A program made the position numbers and the translations under genes. The notes beneath the pieces were generated by a model that saw nothing but the letters and a program-made list of their open reading frames with translations, did not search any database and was not told the DNA's origin. This document shows, one piece after another, positions 6,860-11,901 of a stretch of DNA of 11,901 nucleotides. The stretch is from Pseudomonadota bacterium (GTDB lineage Bacteria; Pseudomonadota; Alphaproteobacteria; Reyranellales; Reyranellaceae): contig JAEZHS010000237.1 of the NCBI GenBank assembly GCA_023436825.1, positions 1 through 11,901 of the forward strand, read 5' to 3'. Each line of letters starts with the position of its first letter. Position 1 is the stretch's first letter.

Positions 6860-7618
6860 ATGGCCGAAGATACCCGCCCACGCCGCTTCGCCGTGCTGAT
6901 AGATGCCGACAACACCTCGTCGCGCATCGTCGATGGCCTGTTCGAGGAGATCGCGCGCTTCGGTGAGGCAAGCGTGAGGCGCATCTACGGCGATTTCTCC
7001 AGCCCGCGGCTGAAATCCTGGACCGAGGTGCTGCAGAAGCACGCCATCGATCCCTACCAGCAGTTCGCCTACACTTCGGGCAAGAACGCGTCGGACATCG
7101 CACTGGTGATCGACGCCATGGACCTGCTGCACAGCCGCCGGTTTGACGGCTTCTGCCTGGTCTCGTCCGACAGCGACTTCACGCGGCTCGCCTCGCGGCT
7201 GCGCGAGGAAGGCGCCGACGTGTACGGCTTCGGCGCCCAGAAGACGCCCGAAAGCTTCCGCCAGGCCTGCCGGCGCTTCATCTACACCGAGAACCTGCTG
7301 CCCGAGGCAACCGCTGCGCCCGAACAGGGCGGCGGACGCCGCGCGCTGCAGCCGCCCAGCGCCGCCGTGCCGTTGCTGACGCGCGCGATCGAGCAGATGG
7401 AGACGGAAGACGGCTGGGTCGGTCTGGGCGCGGTCGGCCAGCGGCTCGCCGCCGTCGCCTCGGACTTCGATCCGCGAACCTACGGCTATCGCAAGCTATC
7501 GGACCTGGTACGCCACACCGGGGCCTTCGAGGTCGACCAGTCCGGCGGTCGCTTCCTGCGCATTCGTGCCAAGCCGGCGCGGCCAGCTTCTTCGTCACGC
7601 CGCAGCCGAGCCCAGTAA
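6860..7618 (+). CDS. NYN domain (LabA-like PIN nuclease) protein with OST-HTH/LOTUS domain
   Basis: This 252-residue protein is a predicted RNA-processing or RNA-regulating protein. The N-terminal NYN/PIN-fold domain (about residues 8-155) carries the acidic cluster of the family: Asp15 and Asp17 in LIDADN, Asp79 in NASDIALVIDAMDLL, and Asp104/Asp106 in SSDSDF. A linker follows. The C-terminal part (about 175-245) fits the OST-HTH/LOTUS domain: LLTRAIEQM, DGWVGLGAVGQRL, the FDPRTYGYRKLSDLVRHTGAFEV core and a final FLRI strand. The NYN plus LOTUS architecture is known in bacteria (limkain-b1-type annotation) and in animal germline proteins. The tail is basic (RSRRSRAQ-like), which fits nucleic-acid binding. 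The start is secure: AAGGAG at 6849-6854 lies five bases before ATG 6860. It ends 53 bases before the convergent cyclase-like gene. Confidence 0.92.
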   Translation: MAEDTRPRRFAVLIDADNTSSRIVDGLFEEIARFGEASVRRIYGDFSSPRLKSWTEVLQKHAIDPYQQFAYTSGKNASDIALVIDAMDLLHSRRFDGFCLVSSDSDFTRLASRLREEGADVYGFGAQKTPESFRQACRRFIYTENLLPEATAAPEQGGGRRALQPPSAAVPLLTRAIEQMETEDGWVGLGAVGQRLAAVASDFDPRTYGYRKLSDLVRHTGAFEVDQSGGRFLRIRAKPARPASSSRRSRAQ

Positions 7619-7671
7619 CGGTCACGCCTGCGCCTTACGCGCGGCGGCCAGCGACCCCCAGCCACCGACCG

Positions 7672-9321
7672 TCACGAAGGCTGCAGCTTCAGAAGCTCCT
7701 GCGCCGACTGGCGCGCGTCGTCGAAGCGGCCGAGCTGCCATTGCGCCACCGTGAGGGAGCGCCAGGTCGCGGTGTGCTTCCGATTGGCGCGCAGCGAATG
7801 CTGGGCCAGCTCGAGGGCGCGCCGGTAGCGGCCTGCGGCGACGGCGGCGATGGCCGCAAGCGATTCGTAGAAATAGCGATGCGGGTCGAGCGGGGACAGC
7901 GACAGCGCCCGCTCGGCATGGCCGATCGCCTGCTCGCCCTCGCTCTTGAAGGCGTGCAGCGTGCCCTTGAGCAGCCAGGCGAGGGCGTTGCTCGGGTTGG
8001 CGGCCAGAGCGCGTTCGTAGCATTCCAGGGCGACGTCGAACTTCTTCAGGAGATTGACGTGCACGAAGCCGTTGATGGCGAGCGCCAGCGAATTGTCGGG
8101 GTCCATGTCGAGAGCGCGCTTGGTGCATTCCGAGGCGCGATAGGTGTCGCGTTGCGGGTCGTCCGACCAGCCCTGCTGGACGCGCAGCACATGCCAGTTG
8201 CCCAACCAGGCGATCGGCAGGGGATGGCGCACGCCGCGGTCGATCAACGCCTGCAGGAGCCGACGCGATTCCTCGAAGTCGGGCAGCGACAGACGATGCA
8301 TCAGGCTGACCGCGCCCATCATCAGCGTGTAAGCCTTGAGCGTCGGCAATGGCTGGGCGCGCGAACGCAGCACATCGCGCGCCGTCACCGCGGCACCGAC
8401 GGCGGCGATCAGACGGCCGACGAGCTCTTGTTCGCCCGAGACGATGCCGGCCAGATCGTCATCCAGGCTCTCGCTCCACAAGATGCGGCCGGTCTTGGTT
8501 TCAGCCAGCTCGACGTCGAGCTTCAGGCGCGTTCCACCGGCACGATAGGCGCCCGACAGCACGTAGTCGGCGCCGAGATGGGCCCTGATCTCCTGCAGCG
8601 AGGCGGCGCGGCCAGAGAAGGCGGTGGTCGACAGGCGCGACACCACCTTGAGGTCGGCCGACCGCGACAGGCGGCCGATCACCTCCTCGGCCAGGATCTC
8701 GCCGATCACACCCTGGTCGGTCGCGCCACGGCGTGAAGCGAACGGCACCACAGCGATCGACGGCACGAACTCGTCGAAACTCGCCATTTCGACCTTCGGC
8801 TGTTGGCCGGGTGGGCCGACGCGATAGGCGCGGACCGGCTCCGGAACGCCGCGCACGCAGCAGTCGCCGAGGTCCTCGATGTCGGCGTCGAGGTCGGCCG
8901 TGAGGCCGTCATGCACGTGCTGCGACACGACAATCTCGCCGGGCGCGGCGAGACTCGTCAGGCGTGCAGCAGGATCCGCGCCGCAACCCGGCACGTCGCG
9001 GGCGCCGACGGCGACATCGCTCACTTCCATGCCGGTTCTCAGCATGATCCGGCGGTCGGCGGTGCGGACGGAGTTGGCGCGGGTGCACTCCTGCTGGATG
9101 GCGAGCGCGGCCGAGATGCCCGATCGCACGTCGGCGAAGTCGAGCAGCATGCCGTCGCCCAGGCTCTTGACGAAGCGGCCGTTGTGGTCGGGCACGATAT
9201 GCTTCTTCACATGGTCGACGAAATCCGGCACCGAGCCGACAATGTCGATCAGCAGGACCGCGCGCCTGGCCCACGCGACATGATGTTCTGACCGAAACCC
9301 GGACAGATCGAGCTCTGCCAT
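7672..9321 (-). CDS. Class III adenylate/guanylate cyclase-like protein with TolB-like and TPR regions
   Basis: The 549-residue product has three parts. Residues about 18-170 form a class III cyclase homology domain: metal Asp26 in LLIDIVGS, Lys52-x3-Asp56 in VKSLGDG, and the DVPGCGADPAARL segment (109-121). Residues about 186-315 resemble the TolB-like/FlgO-type domain (VPSIAVVPFASRR, an LGADYVLSGAYR-like strand, and ILWSESLD), which often follows such cyclases. Residues about 340-545 are TPR repeats (for example ALAANPSNALAWLLKGTL and ALSLSPLDPHRYFYESL). No signal peptide or membrane helix is seen. Two departures are notable: the loop/helix between the two metal-site aspartates is about 14 residues shorter than usual, and the Asn of the catalytic N-x3-R is Asp116. 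Activity is therefore doubtful. The start at ATG 9321 fits domain spacing; ATG 9366 is an alternative. Confidence 0.88.
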   Translation of the reverse strand: MAELDLSGFRSEHHVAWARRAVLLIDIVGSVPDFVDHVKKHIVPDHNGRFVKSLGDGMLLDFADVRSGISAALAIQQECTRANSVRTADRRIMLRTGMEVSDVAVGARDVPGCGADPAARLTSLAAPGEIVVSQHVHDGLTADLDADIEDLGDCCVRGVPEPVRAYRVGPPGQQPKVEMASFDEFVPSIAVVPFASRRGATDQGVIGEILAEEVIGRLSRSADLKVVSRLSTTAFSGRAASLQEIRAHLGADYVLSGAYRAGGTRLKLDVELAETKTGRILWSESLDDDLAGIVSGEQELVGRLIAAVGAAVTARDVLRSRAQPLPTLKAYTLMMGAVSLMHRLSLPDFEESRRLLQALIDRGVRHPLPIAWLGNWHVLRVQQGWSDDPQRDTYRASECTKRALDMDPDNSLALAINGFVHVNLLKKFDVALECYERALAANPSNALAWLLKGTLHAFKSEGEQAIGHAERALSLSPLDPHRYFYESLAAIAAVAAGRYRRALELAQHSLRANRKHTATWRSLTVAQWQLGRFDDARQSAQELLKLQPS

Positions 9322-9394
9322 TGAGACCCCAGTTAGCCGTGTGTGCGCCGCGCCAAATGACTCCATTCCGACCATAACAATCATGGCAAGGTGA

Positions 9395-9428
9395 GAAAGT
9401 GACAAGGCTCACACCCGGCGAAAGTGAC
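9395..9428. promoter_or_regulatory. Direct repeat pair upstream of the cyclase-like gene
   Basis: GAAAGTGAC occurs exactly twice, at 9395-9403 and 9420-9428, with starts 25 bases apart. The pair lies in the 169-base gap between the end of ccmI and the start of the cyclase-like gene, about 75-105 bases upstream of that start on the minus strand. Tandem half-sites near a promoter often bind a regulator, but the spacing is not a clean multiple of a helical turn and I recognise no known regulator site. The function is a guess. Confidence 0.3.
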
Positions 9429-9490
9429 TTTGCGCACATCCGCCCGGCAAGCACCAGGATTCCCGCCAGATACTCGTAAAATGCGGCGTG

Positions 9491-10732
9491 CTACGGCGAC
9501 TCAGCAGCCTTGATGCGCTCTTCCAGCATGGCGCGGATCGGCGCGTCGGCTGGCAACAACGCGAGCAGCGTCTTCCAGCGGCGGGCGGCAGCGACCTTGT
9601 CGCCGGCGGCGAACGACGCCGCACCGAGATAGAACAGCGCAAGGCCATTGCGCGGCTCGGCCTTTTCCAGACGCTCGAGCACGGCGACGGCGGCGGGCGA
9701 GGGCGGCTCGCCGGGCTTGAGGCCGCGCACATGCGCCTCGGCCCAGTCGGCCAGCAGGCGGGCATCGACGGGCGCGAGCGCATCGGCCTTGGCGTAGGCG
9801 TCGACGGCGCTCGCATTCTCGCCCAGCACCTTCCAGGCGTTGGCGAGACGCAGCCAGCCGGCACGATCCTGCGGATTGTCCTTCATGCGCGCGGCGAGGC
9901 CCTCGACCATGCCGCGGATCGCCTGCTGACGCTGCTCCGGCGTCAGCGCCGCCATCGCGTCCTGCTGGTCGCGCGAGGGCTGCGGCATCGTCGGGTTGCT
10001 GGGCAGGCCTGCGGCCTGGGCGACGCGCGCCATCTCGGCGCGCAGCATCGGCAGGAAGGGTGCGTTGGGTGGGCTTTTGGCTTCGAGCTCCCGCCAGCGC
10101 TTGAGCGCGGCGGCGCTGTCGCCGAACTGCGCGTCATGCAGGCCGAGATAGTAGAGCGAGCGCGCATCGTCAGGCTGAAGGGCGATGGCCTTGTTGAAGG
10201 CCTCGATCGCGGCCGGCGTGACCGTTCCGTCGGCTTCGAGCGTCAGCGCCTCGCCCAGCGCCGATTGCGCCTCGGCGCTGTTCGGCTCGGCGGCGGCGCG
10301 CGAGCGCGCCTGCGCAACGAGTTGCGCGACGTCCATCGTCTGGTCCACCGGCGGCCTCGCGCCGGCGACGAAGGGCGCGGCCGGCAGTCCGGGATGGCCG
10401 ACCTTGAGGTAGAGGCCGAGGGCCAGCAACGGGATCGCCAGGGCAAGAGCGGGCGGCAGCAGGCGATGCAAGGCGTCCGGCGGCGTCGCCGCTTTGCCTG
10501 CAGCGGAATCGGCGGCGAGGATTCGGCGCTCGATCTCGAGCCGCGCGGCGGCGGCTTCACTCTCGCTCAGTGCGCCGCTGGTGCGCTCGCGCTCGACCTC
10601 GGCGAGCTGGTCGCGGTAGATCGCAAGCTCGCCCTCGAAACGGCTGGTCGACCTCACCCGCGCGCGCAGCAACGGGATCAGCAGCGCGCCGACCGTCGCC
10701 GTCGTGAGGAGCGCAAGCAGGAATTCCAACAT
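9491..10732 (-). CDS. ccmI: Cytochrome c biogenesis protein CcmI (CycH), TPR apocytochrome chaperone
   Basis: The 413-residue inner-membrane protein of system I cytochrome c maturation presents apocytochrome c to the CcmF/CcmH haem ligation complex. The N-terminal membrane helix (about 3-24) is followed by the family-typical cytoplasmic loop FEGELAIYRDQLAEVERE-x-GALSESE, rich in charged heptads (about 32-75). A second membrane helix follows (about 89-112). The large periplasmic domain has TPR repeats, including AIEAFNKAIALQPDDARSL, AVDAYAKADALAPVDARLL and a final helix pair near the C-terminus. Its ATG (10732-10730) shares one base with the ccmH stop, giving a TGATG junction, so translation is coupled. 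It is the last gene of the minus-strand operon. Length and architecture fit alphaproteobacterial CcmI. Confidence 0.92.
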   Translation of the reverse strand: MLEFLLALLTTATVGALLIPLLRARVRSTSRFEGELAIYRDQLAEVERERTSGALSESEAAAARLEIERRILAADSAAGKAATPPDALHRLLPPALALAIPLLALGLYLKVGHPGLPAAPFVAGARPPVDQTMDVAQLVAQARSRAAAEPNSAEAQSALGEALTLEADGTVTPAAIEAFNKAIALQPDDARSLYYLGLHDAQFGDSAAALKRWRELEAKSPPNAPFLPMLRAEMARVAQAAGLPSNPTMPQPSRDQQDAMAALTPEQRQQAIRGMVEGLAARMKDNPQDRAGWLRLANAWKVLGENASAVDAYAKADALAPVDARLLADWAEAHVRGLKPGEPPSPAAVAVLERLEKAEPRNGLALFYLGAASFAAGDKVAAARRWKTLLALLPADAPIRAMLEERIKAAESP

Positions 10733-11280
10733 CAGCGGCCCAACAGGGAGCGCAGCCGTTCGCGTTCCTCGTCGCTGAGCGGCGGCAGGGGCGCGGTGGC
10801 ACGACGGCGCAGTGCGGCCAGCATGATCGCGCTGGCAGCGACCAGCAACAGCAGCGGCGCGCCCAGCCACAGCACCAGCGTGCCGAGCTTGAAGGGCGGC
10901 TTAAGCAGCACATAGTCGCCATAGCGCGCGACCATGAAGTCGAAGACCTGGGCGTCGCTGTCGCCGGCGGTCAGCCGCTCGCGCACGGCGCGGCGCATGT
11001 CGCGCGCCACCTCGGCGGCCGAATCGTCGATCGACTGGTTCTGGCAGACGACGCAGCGCAACGCCTGGCCGATCTCCCGGGCCCGCGCCTCCAGTGCCGG
11101 ATCCTTCAGCATTTCCGACGGGTCGACGGCGAGCGCCGGCAGGGCGAACATGATCAGGGCCATGGCGCACAGCCAGCGCCACCATTTGCTGTCATCCCGA
11201 GCGCAGCGAGGGACCTTTCTTGTGGCCCTAAAGGTCCCTCGGCCTTCGCCCTCGGGATGACAGAGTGCGTACGGTCGCAT
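10732..11280 (-). CDS. ccmH: Cytochrome c maturation thiol protein CcmH (CycL/Ccl2), with repeat-encoded N-terminal extension
   Basis: This 182-residue membrane-anchored periplasmic thioredoxin-like reductant of system I reduces the apocytochrome CXXC before haem attachment. The signature LRCVVCQNQSIDDS carries the redox pair Cys76/Cys79. FDFMVARYGDYVLLKPPF (about 113-130), a membrane helix (about 136-157) and the charged SDEERERLRSLL tail are all typical. The hydrophobic signal core WWRWLCAMALIMFALPALA lies at about 33-51. It is preceded by about 30 unusual residues, and residues 7-30 are encoded by the palindromic element at 11190-11262. The ATG at 11280 is chosen because it overlaps the ccmG stop (TGATG). 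ATG 11163, inside the signal core, is the only obvious ATG nearer the normal N-terminus. Confidence 0.9.
   Translation of the reverse strand: MRPYALCHPEGEGRGTFRATRKVPRCARDDSKWWRWLCAMALIMFALPALAVDPSEMLKDPALEARAREIGQALRCVVCQNQSIDDSAAEVARDMRRAVRERLTAGDSDAQVFDFMVARYGDYVLLKPPFKLGTLVLWLGAPLLLLVAASAIMLAALRRRATAPLPPLSDEERERLRSLLGR
11190..11262. repeat. 73-base palindromic element inside the 5' end of ccmH
   Basis: The left arm (11190-11218) and right arm (11230-11262) are inverted repeats around an 11-base loop. Each arm has two perfect 12-base blocks: outer TGTCATCCCGAG/CTCGGGATGACA and inner CGAGGGACCTTT/AAAGGTCCCTCG. They are separated by a short unpaired insert of unequal length (5 versus 9 bases). 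This is the form of a dispersed palindromic repeat rather than a terminator: there is no T-run and it lies within coding sequence. It is read in frame as ccmH codons 7-30. Confidence 0.85.
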
Positions 11281-11831
11281 CACGAACCGCGCTTCAGGAA
11301 CGGCAGGATGGTGTCGCGCACGTCCTTCTCGGTGATCGGGCCGCGGAAGTGGAAGCGCACGGTGCCGTTGCCGTCGATCAGGTAGGTCTCGGGCACGCCG
11401 CTCAGGCCCCAGTCGAGCCCGGTGCGGCCGTCGAAGTCCTGGCCGGCATAGAGGAAGGGATCGCCAAGCTTGGCGAGCCAGGCGCGCGCCTCCTCGGGCT
11501 TGTTCTTCCAGGCAATGCCGATGATGACCGCACCGTCGCGTTGGGCGAGCCGCGTTAACAGGGGATGCTCGGCAAGGCAGGGTGTGCACCAGCTCGCGAA
11601 GAAATTGACGATCGTGGGCTTGCCGGTCCGCAGCAGCGCGTCCGTGAGGGGCTTGTCGGCGTCGCGCAGCGCGCGGACATCGAGTTTCGGCGCGGGACGG
11701 CCGACCATCACCGAGCCGATCGACGCGGGATCGCGGCCGGCCATCAGCGACCAGGCAAAGAAGCCTGCCATCAGCGCCAGGGTGGCGAGCGGCAGGACGA
11801 AGAGAAGACGGCGGCTCATGGTTGGGGGCAC
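11280..11831 (-). CDS. ccmG: Thiol:disulfide interchange protein CcmG/DsbE
   Basis: This 183-residue membrane-anchored periplasmic thioredoxin-fold reductant acts in cytochrome c maturation, passing electrons to CcmH/apocytochrome. There is an N-terminal membrane anchor (about 8-31), then the thioredoxin fold with IVNFFASWCTPC (active Cys82/Cys85). The acidic-pocket region EHPLLTRLA and the family hallmark GVPETYLID with cis-Pro147 follow. The length is normal for DsbE. The start is taken at GTG 11831 because GGAAG lies six bases upstream; ATG 11819, four codons in, is a good alternative. Its stop overlaps the ATG of ccmH by one base, which makes it the first visible gene of the coupled ccmG-ccmH-ccmI unit. 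In many relatives ccmF or ccmD precedes, and would lie beyond the right edge. Confidence 0.93.
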   Translation of the reverse strand: MPPTMSRRLLFVLPLATLALMAGFFAWSLMAGRDPASIGSVMVGRPAPKLDVRALRDADKPLTDALLRTGKPTIVNFFASWCTPCLAEHPLLTRLAQRDGAVIIGIAWKNKPEEARAWLAKLGDPFLYAGQDFDGRTGLDWGLSGVPETYLIDGNGTVRFHFRGPITEKDVRDTILPFLKRGS

Positions 11832-11854
11832 TCATGTCTTCCGGACCGCGCGCA

Positions 11855-11886
11855 TCCTGCGCGCTCATGAGCTTGAGCGCGCAGGA
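11855..11886. repeat. Perfect 12-bp hairpin upstream of ccmG
   Basis: TCCTGCGCGCTC (11855-11866) and GAGCGCGCAGGA (11875-11886) are exact reverse complements around an 8-base loop. No T-run follows on either strand. It sits 24 bases upstream of the ccmG start, in the 70 bases at the window edge to which I can assign no coding function. It may be another dispersed palindrome, or an mRNA stem between an upstream ccm gene and ccmG that tunes expression or stability. Confidence 0.55.
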
Positions 11887-11901
11887 AGGTCGCGTCAGAC
11901 G

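Noticed and set aside
7619..7671. A terminator between the convergent NYN and cyclase-like genes
   Set aside because: I looked for a hairpin with a T-run on either strand and saw no stem better than 4 bp.
7741..8736. Plus-strand 331-codon open frame opposite the cyclase-like gene
   Set aside because: It has no recognisable motif, whereas the minus strand encodes cyclase, TolB-like and TPR segments in one uninterrupted frame.
9488..10915. Plus-strand 475-codon open frame opposite ccmI
   Set aside because: ccmI on the minus strand has the right membrane helices, TPRs and operon position. The plus frame is Arg/Gly/Gln-rich shadow sequence.
11190..11262. Reading the ccmH palindrome as an intrinsic terminator between ccmG and ccmH
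   Set aside because: There is no T-run after the stem, it lies inside the ccmH frame, and the two genes overlap translationally, so termination here would contradict the operon structure.
10732..11868. A single 378-residue protein continuing from ccmH upstream across ccmG
   Set aside because: The part upstream of 11280 overlaps the well-formed ccmG frame and is Arg-rich noise. The CcmH family length and the TGATG coupling point to a start at 11280.

Overview
The window is GC-rich, densely coded chromosomal DNA. The gene style fits an alphaproteobacterium: system I cytochrome c maturation genes, a class III cyclase fused to TolB-like and TPR regions, many small hypotheticals and abundant palindromic repeats. 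A Reyranella-, Rhizobiales- or Rhodospirillales-like host is my inference; no rRNA or other marker gene is present to confirm it. I see no tRNA, rRNA, CRISPR array, transposase or phage gene.

Layout, left to right. Bases 1-153 hold no gene: a GC-rich hairpin region with a terminator-like end, then a small inverted repeat. On the minus strand follow a small secreted hypothetical (154-591) and a patatin/RssA-like lipid hydrolase (721-1629). Divergent from these is a plus-strand group: a four-cysteine zinc-ribbon-like miniprotein (1785-1982), a large soluble protein I do not recognise (2111-3757), a short coiled-coil protein (3826-4095) and an APH/ecdysteroid-kinase-like phosphotransferase (to 5158). 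The kinase's coding-looking N-terminus runs upstream of any usual start codon. It converges, with a 2-base gap, on a minus-strand alpha/beta hydrolase of the non-heme chloroperoxidase type (5161-5985). Behind that lies a hemolysin III/PAQR-type membrane protein (6119-6760). Divergent from it is a NYN plus OST-HTH/LOTUS putative RNA-processing protein (6860-7618), and the shared upstream region contains a 56-base imperfect palindrome. The right third is all minus strand: a cyclase-like/TolB-like/TPR protein (7672-9321) and then the overlapping genes ccmG-ccmH-ccmI (11831 down to 9491).

The only clear pathway is cytochrome c biogenesis. CcmG and CcmH are the thiol reductants that keep the apocytochrome CXXC reduced, and CcmI is the apocytochrome chaperone. 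Each stop codon overlaps the next start by one base, so the three genes are almost certainly one translationally coupled operon. Most other genes look like independent housekeeping or accessory units.

The most unusual structural feature is a 73-base palindromic element lying in frame inside the 5' end of ccmH. It encodes about 24 residues immediately before the signal-peptide core. Two other palindromes (6781-6836 and 11855-11886) suggest this genome carries dispersed palindromic repeats. Other points worth checking are the altered catalytic and ligand residues in the cyclase and hemolysin III proteins, the missing canonical start of the kinase, and the unrecognised 548-residue protein.
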